Below, piece by piece: positions 7,220 to 14,124 of a DNA stretch of 15,585 nucleotides. Origin of the DNA: a candidate division WOR-1 bacterium RIFOXYB2_FULL_48_7 (GTDB lineage Bacteria > Margulisbacteria > WOR-1 > O2-12-FULL-45-9 > XYB2-FULL-48-7); NCBI GenBank assembly GCA_001771615.1, contig MEUF01000015.1:1-15585 (forward strand), written 5' to 3'. Made by a program: the position numbers and the translations under genes. The stretch's first letter is position 1; each line of letters starts with the position of its first letter. The notes under the pieces are model-generated. The model did no database searches, was not told the origin of the DNA, and saw only the letters and a program-made list of their open reading frames with translations.

Positions 7220-7939
7220 CTATTCGTTGCTGACCAGCGTCCCGATTTCCTTCCCCTGGGCCGCCTTTTTCACATTACCACTTTTTAACAAGTCTAGAAC
7301 AATTATGGGAATATTGTTTTCCATGCAAAGCGAGGCAGCAGTCGAATCCATCACCTTGAGACGCCGCTGAATCAGCTCCATATGGGTAATTCTTTTAAAG
7401 CGCTTGGCGTCGGTGAATTGAACCGGGTCTTTATCATAGACTCCGTCAACTTTGGTCGCTTTGATTATCACGTCGGCATCCAGCTCAGCAGCGCGCAAGG
7501 CGGCCGCGGTGTCGGTAGAAAAATATGGGTTGCCTGTGCCAGCCGCCAAAATAACCACCCGCCCTTTTTCCATATGGCGGATCGCCCGGCGACGGATAAA
7601 CGGCTCGGCAATCGCCTTCATCTCAATGGCGGTTTGCACCCGCGAAGGGACGCCAATTTTTTCCAGCGCATCCTGGATCGCCAGGGAGTTGATGGCGGTC
7701 GCTAGCATCCCCATGTAATCTCCCGTCGCCCGGTCAATTCCGTTGACCGCCCCAGCCACCCCACGAAAAATATTTCCGCCACCAACAATGATTGCAATAT
7801 TGACTCCCAATTTGTGGGTTGCTTGTATCTCTTTGGCCACAATTCTTAACAGGTCCAGGTCGAGGCCGTATTTTTTGGCCCCGCCAAAGATCTCGCCAGA
7901 GAGTTTAAGGAGGATTCTTTTGTAGGATGCCCTTGCCAT
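7220..7939 (-). CDS. pyrH: UMP kinase
   Basis: Phosphorylates UMP to UDP with ATP as part of pyrimidine nucleotide supply; bacterial enzymes are hexamers of the amino-acid-kinase fold. It is 239 aa, typical. Motifs: KLSGE (12-16), GGGNIFRG (53-60), GDYMGMLAT (73-81), GTGNPYFSTDTAAALRA (134-150), KVDGVYDKDP (163-172) and MDSTA (197-201). It heads the operon pyrH-frr-uppS-cdsA-nadC. rpsB and tsf, which often precede pyrH, are absent: a divergent sensor gene starts 31 bp away. No SD precedes ATG 7939; instead a perfect TATAAT ends 9 nt upstream, so the mRNA probably has a leader of only about 3 nt. Confidence 0.98.
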   Translation of the reverse strand: MARASYKRILLKLSGEIFGGAKKYGLDLDLLRIVAKEIQATHKLGVNIAIIVGGGNIFRGVAGAVNGIDRATGDYMGMLATAINSLAIQDALEKIGVPSRVQTAIEMKAIAEPFIRRRAIRHMEKGRVVILAAGTGNPYFSTDTAAALRAAELDADVIIKATKVDGVYDKDPVQFTDAKRFKRITHMELIQRRLKVMDSTAASLCMENNIPIIVLDLLKSGNVKKAAQGKEIGTLVSNE

Positions 7940-7961
7940 GTCGACGTCATTATACTATAAT
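7933..7961 (+). promoter_or_regulatory. Promoter of the 7TM-PAS sensor gene
   Basis: TTGCCA (7933-7938, 5/6), 17-bp spacer, TATAAT (7956-7961, 6/6). The predicted +1 near 7968 is about 3 nt before ATG 7971. The -35 covers the pyrH start codon on the other strand. Confidence 0.7.
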
Positions 7962-7977
7962 CTGACCACCATGGCTA
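7949..7977 (-). promoter_or_regulatory. pyrH operon promoter
   Basis: Minus-strand -10 TATAAT (7949-7954, 6/6) and, 17 bp upstream, TAGCCA (7972-7977, 4/6 to TTGACA). The predicted +1 near 7942 is only 3 nt before the pyrH ATG. It shares its core with the opposite-facing promoter of the sensor gene. Confidence 0.65.
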
Positions 7978-9011
7978 TTCTTTTTCCGTACCTGGAATTG
8001 GCCGCTTCGATCTTTATTTTGATCTTTTCCTACAATATTTGGGCCCGGCATTACGAAAATAAAACCGCCCGGTTTTTCGCCAGGTTTTCCCTGGTGGCTT
8101 TCCTGGCCAGCATCATGACCTACTCTCTCCGGATTGCTTTTACGCTGGATATCGCCGCCTCAATTAATCGGGTATCGGCGCCGCTGGTCGCCCTGGCCTT
8201 TGCCGTTTTTGTTCATTTTGCCCTAATTTTTACCAAACGCGACGATGAAAAACATTGGCCGCGGGAATTATCGGTGCTTTACCTGCCAGCCGCCATCCTC
8301 ACCATACTTTTCCTTTTTACCAACCTTATGTACATCCGTTATGAAATCTTTTCCTATGGCATTGCCAGCATTCCCTCCCCCTGGTATTGGCTGTTTATTG
8401 CCCAAAACACAGGCTATGCCCTCTGGGGGGTCTGGTTGTTTTATTCTTATTCCCGGACGGCTCCGCAAAGGGTGGAGAGGGAGCAGGCCAAGCTGATTGC
8501 CCTGGGGGCGATTTTTCCGGCAGTCGTTGGCATCATTGCCGACGAGTTAATTCCCATTTTATTTCAGACCCGCATAGTCTATCCGACACTGGTCCTCGAT
8601 TTTGCCGTCATGTCATTTTTTATCTATTTGGCCATGCGCCGCTATTCGCTGTTTGCTATTTCTCCGGCGTTTGCCGCCCAAACCATCATCGAAACCATGC
8701 CCGACTCGCTGATTGTTACAGACCTTGAGGGGCGCGTCCTGTTTTTGAACGAAGAGGCCCATAAATATTTTCATGCCCCCAAAGACGAGATCGTTGGCCG
8801 GCTAATTTGTGACCTTTTCTCCGACAAAAGTCGCTTTGATAAGCTCTATGATGATGTCATCAATAAAAACCAGGAAATCGAACGGTTTGAGGCCACGCTT
8901 TGTAACCCGCTGGGCGAGTGCCTCCCCTCTTACATCAACGCCAATGCCTTGCGCTACGAGCTTGGCGATCTGATCGGCATTGTCTTTGTCATCCGCACCA
9001 GCTTAGGCTAG
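7971..9011 (+). CDS. Membrane sensor: 7TM histidine-kinase-type N-terminal domain plus PAS, no output domain
   Basis: A 346-aa protein. Residues 1-220 hold about seven hydrophobic segments (roughly 5-22, 35-55, 66-88, 100-118, 137-158, 173-194, 203-222), resembling the HisKA_7TM sensory module found before PAS and kinase or GGDEF domains. Residues about 236-343 are a PAS domain (TIIETMPDSLIVTDLEGRVL, FLNEEAHKYF, EIVGRLICDLF, GIVFVIR). The protein then stops after RTSLG with no HisKA, HATPase, GGDEF or other effector. It may be a truncated kinase, or a signalling partner that works through another protein. Start: an upstream in-frame ATG (7938) lies within the predicted -35 box, so ATG 7971 is preferred; no SD is present. 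It is divergent from pyrH and 27 nt upstream of mnmG. The ligand is unknown. Confidence 0.85.
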   Translation: MAILFPYLELAASIFILIFSYNIWARHYENKTARFFARFSLVAFLASIMTYSLRIAFTLDIAASINRVSAPLVALAFAVFVHFALIFTKRDDEKHWPRELSVLYLPAAILTILFLFTNLMYIRYEIFSYGIASIPSPWYWLFIAQNTGYALWGVWLFYSYSRTAPQRVEREQAKLIALGAIFPAVVGIIADELIPILFQTRIVYPTLVLDFAVMSFFIYLAMRRYSLFAISPAFAAQTIIETMPDSLIVTDLEGRVLFLNEEAHKYFHAPKDEIVGRLICDLFSDKSRFDKLYDDVINKNQEIERFEATLCNPLGECLPSYINANALRYELGDLIGIVFVIRTSLG

Positions 9012-9026
9012 CCCGCTGATTTATAG

Positions 9027-9032
9027 TACAAT
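9027..9032 (+). promoter_or_regulatory. -10 element of mnmG, 6 nt before the GTG start
   Basis: TACAAT (5/6) is followed by 6 nt and then GTG 9039, so the predicted +1 coincides with the start codon. An overlapping TATAGT (9022-9027) is an alternative -10. No good -35 is visible and there is no SD. Confidence 0.45.
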
Positions 9033-9038
9033 AGTAAG

Positions 9039-10817
9039 GTGAAAACCTATCCCAAGAAATACGCTGTGATTGTCATTGGTGCCGGCCATGCCGGGATCGA
9101 AGCGGCCCTGGCTGCCGCCCGCCTGGGCCTGCCGACACTGTTATTAACCCTAAATGCTGACACGATTGCTTTTATGTCTTGTAACCCGGCCGTTGGAGGG
9201 CCAGCCAAAAGCCAGCTAGTCCGCGAAGTTGACGCCTTGGGGGGGCAGATCGGGCTCTCCACCGACCTCACCTATCTGCAAATGAAGATGCTTAACACCA
9301 ACAAGGGGCCGGCGGTCCAAGCATTACGGGCGCAATCTGACAGGCTGCAATACCACTCAAGGATGAAACAAACACTGGAAGAGCAAGCCAATCTTGACGT
9401 CAAACAGGCCGAAGTAACGGAGATATTGGTCGCTCGCGAACAACAGCGCGTCACAGGTGTGCGGACAAAATTAGGGGTGGTATACGAAGGCAGGGCGGTT
9501 GTTGCCACTACCGGCACATTTCTTAATGGGCTTATTCATATCGGCATGGAGCATCAGGCAGCCGGCCGCCTGGGCGAATTCCCGGCAACCGGTTTGTCGA
9601 CATCGCTTAAGCAACTTGGCTTAACGCTGGGACGGCTAAAGACCGGAACACCGGCTAGATTGGACAAGAAAACTATTGATTTTAATAAAATGATCCCGCA
9701 GCCCGGCGATGAACCGCCGAAAATGTTCTCCTTTATCTGGGAATATCAACAATATCAAAATCCCTCCGCCCCCTTGGAACTCCCTGCCAATCCCTGTCTC
9801 TCCCTACCCCAGGTCCCCTGTCATTTGACCTGGACAAATGAGCAAACGCACGCCATCATTCGGGCCAACCTGGACCGCTCCCCTTTGTTTCAAAAGAAAA
9901 TACAAGGGGTTGGGCCCCGTTATTGCCCGTCAATTGAAGACAAGGTGGTCCGTTTTCCAGAAAAGAGTACGCATCAGTGTTTTATCGAACCGACCGGCCG
10001 GGGGACAACGGAGATGTATGCCCAGGGAATGTCAACTTCTCTGCCCGAAGATGTACAAATTGCTTTTTTACGGACTATGCCGGGACTGGAAAAGGTTGAA
10101 TTGGTCCGACCCGGATATGCGGTTGAATATGATTATGTCCTCCCTTCACAGCTGCATTATACGCTGGAGACAAAAATACTTGGGGGGCTCTATTGCGCCG
10201 GCCAGATCAACGGGACCTCTGGCTATGAAGAGGCGGCGGCTCAAGGGCTGGTGGCCGGGATCAATGCCGCCCTGCAGATCAAAGGAGAAGAACCCTTAAT
10301 TTTGCGCCGTGATGATAGCTATATCGGGACGCTGATTGATGATTTGATTACCAAAGAAATCCTTGAGCCGTATCGCATGCTTACCTCGCGCTCTGAATAC
10401 CGGCTAATCCTGCGCCAGGATAACGCCGACCTGCGGCTTACCGCTTTGGGTCATCGGGTCGGCCTGGTTAACGAAGAAAGATATCTGGCTTTCGAAAAAA
10501 AACGGGCGGCGCTTGAAGCCAAAGAGCGGATCTCTCCCGAAATCGCCGAACAACTGGATATTCAGGATAAGTATGCCGGTTACATCAAAAGACAATTGGA
10601 ACAAGTCGCTCGCTTCAAAAAACATGAGGATACCCTGCTGCCTGACGATTTGGATTACCGGCAACTTCTGGGCCTCTCCAGCGAAGCTCGACTAAAATTG
10701 GGGCAAAATCGCCCGCGCTCGCTGGGCCAAGCCAGCCGGATAGCCGGGATTTCTCCCGCCGATATAGCTATTCTCTTAATCGCGCTTGAGGCCCGCCGCC
10801 GCACTATGGTAAAATAG
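9039..10817 (+). CDS. mnmG: tRNA uridine-5-carboxymethylaminomethyl modification enzyme MnmG (GidA)
   Basis: FAD-dependent enzyme that, with MnmE, modifies the wobble uridine (U34) of certain tRNAs. It is 592 aa, slightly shorter than the usual 620-630. The N-terminal Rossmann motif IGAGHAGIEAALAAARLG (13-30) binds FAD; CNPAVGGPAKSQLVREVDALGG (48-69) is the family signature, as are KTGTPARLD (201-209), GPRYCPSIEDKV (292-303) and NGTSGYEEAAAQG. The C-terminal tRNA/MnmE-binding region ends ASRIAGISPADIA..L. Between MFSF (229-232) and VPCHLTWTNEQTH (259-271) there is a Pro/Leu-rich stretch that appears longer than in common homologues. The start is GTG 9039 (no ATG gives a complete FAD motif), lacking an SD. 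mnmE is not in the window. Confidence 0.97.
   Translation: MKTYPKKYAVIVIGAGHAGIEAALAAARLGLPTLLLTLNADTIAFMSCNPAVGGPAKSQLVREVDALGGQIGLSTDLTYLQMKMLNTNKGPAVQALRAQSDRLQYHSRMKQTLEEQANLDVKQAEVTEILVAREQQRVTGVRTKLGVVYEGRAVVATTGTFLNGLIHIGMEHQAAGRLGEFPATGLSTSLKQLGLTLGRLKTGTPARLDKKTIDFNKMIPQPGDEPPKMFSFIWEYQQYQNPSAPLELPANPCLSLPQVPCHLTWTNEQTHAIIRANLDRSPLFQKKIQGVGPRYCPSIEDKVVRFPEKSTHQCFIEPTGRGTTEMYAQGMSTSLPEDVQIAFLRTMPGLEKVELVRPGYAVEYDYVLPSQLHYTLETKILGGLYCAGQINGTSGYEEAAAQGLVAGINAALQIKGEEPLILRRDDSYIGTLIDDLITKEILEPYRMLTSRSEYRLILRQDNADLRLTALGHRVGLVNEERYLAFEKKRAALEAKERISPEIAEQLDIQDKYAGYIKRQLEQVARFKKHEDTLLPDDLDYRQLLGLSSEARLKLGQNRPRSLGQASRIAGISPADIAILLIALEARRRTMVK
10786..10815 (+). promoter_or_regulatory. Promoter of the skp-lpxD envelope cluster, inside the 3' end of mnmG
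   Basis: TTGAGG (10786-10791, 4/6), 18-bp spacer, TAAAAT (10810-10815, 5/6) preceded by TGG, an extended -10. The predicted start near 10822 gives a leader of about 23 nt with a strong SD (AAGGAGG, 10831-10837). It would uncouple the envelope genes from mnmG transcription. Confidence 0.55.
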
Positions 10818-10844
10818 CTCCACATTCACTAAGGAGGATGTCAG

Positions 10845-11300
10845 ATGAAAAAGCTACTTGGCCTGTTGGTTTTAGTTATGTTCTTGTGCGGGGTTTCCCA
10901 CGCTGCCGGGTTAAACACTATCGGCTATATTGACGTGCAAAAAGTTTTTAAGGAATATAAGGAATCGGCCAAAGCCCAAGCCGACCTCTCCAAACAGGAA
11001 GAGTCATTCAAAAAAGAATTCGAAGACAGCCAAAAGAAACTGGAACAGGCTGAAAAAGACGGCAAAAAGAAAGAAGAGCTGGAAAAGATGAAAAAAGAGC
11101 TGGAAGAAAAGCTCGCCCCGAAACGGGAAGCGCTCCTCCAGTTAAATGCCCAACTCTCCACCAAACTCCAGGCCAAAATCCTGGAAGCGGTTAAAAAAGT
11201 TGCCGGAAAAGTCGGCGTCGATACGGTCTTGGACAAACAGGTTGTGATCTCTGGCGGCATGGATATTTCCGACATGGTCATAACCGAACTAAATAAATAG
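10845..11300 (+). CDS. skp: OmpH/Skp-family periplasmic chaperone
   Basis: A likely periplasmic holdase that carries unfolded outer-membrane proteins to the BAM complex. It is 151 aa with a signal peptide (KK, hydrophobic LLGLLVLVMFLCGV, cleavage after SHA at about 20-21). The mature protein begins with the family motif IGYIDVQKVFKEYKE, followed by a long Lys/Glu-rich coiled coil (about 40-110) and a C-terminal strand region (VAGKVGVDTVLDKQVVISGG). It has an SD, AAGGAGG, 7 nt before ATG 10845. Its TAG overlaps the lpxD GTG by one base. Pairing of skp with lpxD is common in diderms, where bamA often precedes them; bamA is not in this window. Skp is the usual name for the family, and orthology is inferred. 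Confidence 0.9.
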   Translation: MKKLLGLLVLVMFLCGVSHAAGLNTIGYIDVQKVFKEYKESAKAQADLSKQEESFKKEFEDSQKKLEQAEKDGKKKEELEKMKKELEEKLAPKREALLQLNAQLSTKLQAKILEAVKKVAGKVGVDTVLDKQVVISGGMDISDMVITELNK

Positions 11301-12238
11301 TGAAGCTCAAAAAAATCGCCGAGCTGGTTGGCGGCGAGCTGGCAGGCGGGGCAGATGTGGATATTCGCGGGGTGGCCCTGCCGAACGAAGCAACTTCGCG
11401 TGAGCTTATTTTTATCCTTGAATCCAAAGGCTTAGCCGAAGCCTTAAAGTCCCAGGCCGGCGCAGTGGTCGCCCCTGTTAATACTAAAATCAAGGACAAA
11501 CCGGCTGTTTTAGTCAAAAACCCCCGTCTGGCCATGGCCAAAATTCTTACCCTATTTGCCCCCAAGCCGGGACAAAAAATTGGCACCATACACAAGACCG
11601 CCGTCATTGCCCCAACCGCCAAGCTAGGCCAGCGGGTGACTATTTATCCGCACGTAACCATTGGAGACCAAGTCGAGATCGGGGACGATTGCATAATTTA
11701 TCCGTCGGCAACCTTGTATGACCGGGTGAAGCTTGGGCAACGGGTGATTATTCACGCCGGCGCCTGCCTGGGGGTTGATGGCTATGGCTTTGTCTGGGCC
11801 AATGACCATTACGAAAAAATCCCCCAAATCGGCCAGGTTGTAGTTGAGGATGATTGCGAGATATATGCCAATGTTTGTATTGCCCGGGGAACAATTGGGG
11901 CCACCAGAATCGGCGCCGGAACCAAAATCGACAACCTGACCCATGTTGCCCATAATTGCGTTTTTGGTCAGCATTGCGCCATCACCGCCCTGGTTGGCTT
12001 TGCCGGTTCAGTAACTTTTCAGGACCATGTTTCAGTCGGCGGTATGGCCGGCTTTAATGGACATATTACGATCGGCGAAAATACTGTGGTCATGGGCAAG
12101 GCGGGCGTAACCAAAGATCTGCCGGCTAATTCGGTCGTTTCCGGGTTTCCCGCCACACAACATAAAGATGATTTAGAGATGCAGGCCGCCCTGCGCCGGC
12201 TGCCAGAGATTCTTAAACAACTAAAAAATCAAAAGTGA
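11300..12238 (+). CDS. lpxD: UDP-3-O-acylglucosamine N-acyltransferase
   Basis: Adds the second hydroxyacyl chain to UDP-3-O-acyl-glucosamine in lipid A synthesis, using acyl-ACP. It is 312 aa, a little short for the family (about 340). The N-terminal uridine-binding domain (about 1-95, LFAPKP at its end) is followed by a left-handed beta-helix of hexapeptide repeats (about 100-275: IAPTAKLG, VTIGDQVEIGDD, IHAGACLGVDGYGF). The catalytic His is expected in DNLTHVAHN (211-219). VGFAGSVTF (232-240) is also typical. A C-terminal helix follows. It starts at GTG 11300, sharing its G with the skp TAG, and ends in a 4-nt GTGA overlap with the glycosyltransferase. Its presence implies lipid A in an outer membrane. 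lpxA, lpxB, lpxC and fabZ are not in the window. Confidence 0.97.
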   Translation: MKLKKIAELVGGELAGGADVDIRGVALPNEATSRELIFILESKGLAEALKSQAGAVVAPVNTKIKDKPAVLVKNPRLAMAKILTLFAPKPGQKIGTIHKTAVIAPTAKLGQRVTIYPHVTIGDQVEIGDDCIIYPSATLYDRVKLGQRVIIHAGACLGVDGYGFVWANDHYEKIPQIGQVVVEDDCEIYANVCIARGTIGATRIGAGTKIDNLTHVAHNCVFGQHCAITALVGFAGSVTFQDHVSVGGMAGFNGHITIGENTVVMGKAGVTKDLPANSVVSGFPATQHKDDLEMQAALRRLPEILKQLKNQK

Positions 12239-13341
12239 GAATCGCCTTTTTTGCCGATTCATACAAGCCCTATCTCTCCGGGGTAACCAACTCCGCGGAA
12301 ATCCTGGTCAATGAACTGCGCTCGCTTGGCCATAAGGTTTATGTGCTTGCCCCGCGCTATCCTGGCCACCAGGACACCGATCCTGACATCATCCGCTTCC
12401 CCTCTTTTTCCGGCGGTTATCCAAAGTTTCGCCTAGCCATCCCCTATGCGCGCAACATTCCAGAAGTCGATGTTATTCATAGCCATTCTCCGTTCCAGGC
12501 CGGCCTACTGGCCCGGTTTATTGCCCGTCGAAGGAGCATCCCCCTGGTCTATACCTTTCACACTCTTTTTACCCGGTATGTCCATTACGCCAAATTTGTC
12601 CCACGGGCCGCGGCTAAACTGGGCATTACCGCCTATTTGCGGAGCTATTGCCAGGGAGTTGATCAGATCATCGCACCGTCAGAAATGGCCCGAAGGGCGC
12701 TGCGGGCCTGGCATATTTCCCGGCCGATAACAGTTATTCCGACCGGGATTGAAATTGACAAATATCAGGACCGTCGTCAACAATTACGGCAGCGCTACAA
12801 TATAAAAGAAGCGGAAAAAGTCCTGCTTTATGCGGGAAGATTGTCGAAAGAGAAAAACCTCCCCTTTATTCTCAAGGCCTTTAACAAACTGGCGGTTGGC
12901 GGGACAAAGCTTGTCCTGGTTGGCGGGGGCCCATTATTGGCGGAGCTTAAGAAAAACAAATCGCCCAAGGTCATCTTGACCGGAGAAATCGGCTATCCAG
13001 AAATATTGAGCTATTACTCGCTGGGAGATATTTTTGTTTTTGCCTCCACCACCGAAACACAAGGGCTAGTTATCGCTGAAGCCAAAACTGCCGGCTTACC
13101 GGTGGTGGCTCTTTTTGCTGGAGGGCTGGTCGGCAGCGTGCGGAGCGGGCTTGATGGCTACCTTCTTCCCAGGAATTTGGATAATTACATCCTGCACTTG
13201 CAACGATTATTAAGCGACGATGCGCTGCGTCGGCAATTTGGGCAGGCCGCCCGCGCCGATGCCGTCGAGCGGTTTGCCTCAAGAACTGTTGCAAAGCAAG
13301 TTGAAACTGTTTATAATGCCCTCATTCAAAAAGTGAGGTAA
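12235..13341 (+). CDS. GT4-family glycosyltransferase
   Basis: A 368-aa GT-B enzyme of the GT4 type, retaining and nucleotide-sugar dependent. The N-terminal domain opens RIAFFADSYKPYLSGVTNSA (2-21), with HSHSPF (82-87). The C-terminal domain has YAGRLSKEKNL (199-209), where R202 and K207 are the expected phosphate-binding residues, VLVGGGPLL (227-235), and the E-x7-E motif at E274/E282 (ETQGLVIAE). The closest general pattern is diacylglycerol or lipid glucosyltransferases and related GT4 enzymes, but donor and acceptor cannot be read from sequence. It starts at GTG 12235 with a GTGA overlap on lpxD, so translation is probably coupled. That placement suggests a lipid A-core, glycolipid or surface-polysaccharide role (inference). 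Confidence 0.93.
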   Translation: MRIAFFADSYKPYLSGVTNSAEILVNELRSLGHKVYVLAPRYPGHQDTDPDIIRFPSFSGGYPKFRLAIPYARNIPEVDVIHSHSPFQAGLLARFIARRRSIPLVYTFHTLFTRYVHYAKFVPRAAAKLGITAYLRSYCQGVDQIIAPSEMARRALRAWHISRPITVIPTGIEIDKYQDRRQQLRQRYNIKEAEKVLLYAGRLSKEKNLPFILKAFNKLAVGGTKLVLVGGGPLLAELKKNKSPKVILTGEIGYPEILSYYSLGDIFVFASTTETQGLVIAEAKTAGLPVVALFAGGLVGSVRSGLDGYLLPRNLDNYILHLQRLLSDDALRRQFGQAARADAVERFASRTVAKQVETVYNALIQKVR

Positions 13342-13346
13342 ACTAT

Positions 13347-14057
13347 ATGAGAAGAAAATTGATTCTCGCCAGTTTATTGGTTTGTAGTTTTTTTGTGGGG
13401 TCTGTTTGGGCTTTCCCGCAAGTCTTCCCGGCTCCGGCCCTCAATGGGCCAACCGGCTTAACCCGGATCCCCGATGCCAATGTTATCCCCTATAAGAATT
13501 TTAATATCGGGGCCAGTTACGGCAAGGCACTAGGGGGATCGGAAGAAGCCACCATGTTTTACAATATGAACCTGGGGACATTCCACGGCGTTGAAGTCGG
13601 CATTGTCGGCGGCACCCCCAAGGGCTCAAGCGATTTCCGCGAAGGGGTCTTTGTTAACATGAAGCTCTCCCTCTCCACCGGTGACGAGCCCTACCCCCTT
13701 TTGCTGGCCATGGGGGTTGAAAACCTCTTCTCCAAAAGCCAGACGGACGTTTATATGGTCGCTTCCAAATATTTTAAGCAGGGGCCCAAGCTGACCTTTG
13801 GTTTTATGGCCGATTTTCCCGAAAGCCATTTCCGCCCGCTGGGGATCACCGGGGTCGAATTGCCCATGGCTGAAACCTTGATCCTAAATGCCGACCTGAT
13901 GGCCGGAGAAACGCTTTTCCAGGTTAACGGCGGCGCTCGCTTTTATTTTTCCCCTATCTTTTGTGTCAATCTATCAGGCCTTAACCTGACCGATAACCCG
14001 CAAGCCAAAGATTCGCGCTCTGCCTTGATTGGCTTTAGTTGGGCCAACCCGTTTTAA
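13347..14057 (+). CDS. YjbH-like outer-membrane beta-barrel protein
   Basis: A 236-aa exported protein of unknown function. It has a signal peptide with MRRK, a hydrophobic core (LILASLLVCSFFVGS) and cleavage after VWA (about residue 22). The mature N-terminus (LNGPTGLTRIPDANVIPYKN) resembles the start of YjbH-type exopolysaccharide-associated proteins. The rest alternates short polar and aromatic/hydrophobic strands with Gly-rich turns, as in beta-barrels. It ends in Phe (GFSWANPF), the terminal residue expected of a BAM-recognised beta-signal. An SD (GAGGT, 13335-13339) overlapping the glycosyltransferase stop lies 7 nt before ATG 13347. Five nucleotides separate it from the glycosyltransferase stop, so they share an operon. 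The YjbH assignment is by motif only. Confidence 0.75.
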   Translation: MRRKLILASLLVCSFFVGSVWAFPQVFPAPALNGPTGLTRIPDANVIPYKNFNIGASYGKALGGSEEATMFYNMNLGTFHGVEVGIVGGTPKGSSDFREGVFVNMKLSLSTGDEPYPLLLAMGVENLFSKSQTDVYMVASKYFKQGPKLTFGFMADFPESHFRPLGITGVELPMAETLILNADLMAGETLFQVNGGARFYFSPIFCVNLSGLNLTDNPQAKDSRSALIGFSWANPF

Positions 14058-14124
14058 TCAGTCTTTAGGGGGGTGAGAACAGAAAATAATCCGGTTTCAA
14101 AAAAATAAATTATCGGAGGCTTCC
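14058..14124 (+). other. Intergenic gap before the small barrel gene
   Basis: A 67-nt A-rich spacer. It holds an SD, CGGAGG (14114-14119), 5 nt before ATG 14125. I see no convincing promoter or terminator, so read-through from the upstream envelope genes is likely. Confidence 0.6.

Noticed and set aside
7938..7970. ATG 7938 as the start of the sensor gene
   Set aside because: It lies in the predicted -35 element and would overlap the pyrH start codon; ATG 7971 begins directly with the first membrane segment.
11000..11130. Repetitive A/G-rich stretch that could look like a DNA repeat
   Set aside because: It encodes the Lys/Glu coiled coil of the Skp-like protein; similarity between units comes from codon composition, not a true repeat.
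10925..11622. Ser/Phe-rich minus-strand frames opposite skp and lpxD
   Set aside because: The Ser/Phe-rich product is the mirror of the Lys/Glu codons of the Skp coiled coil; no independent coding evidence.
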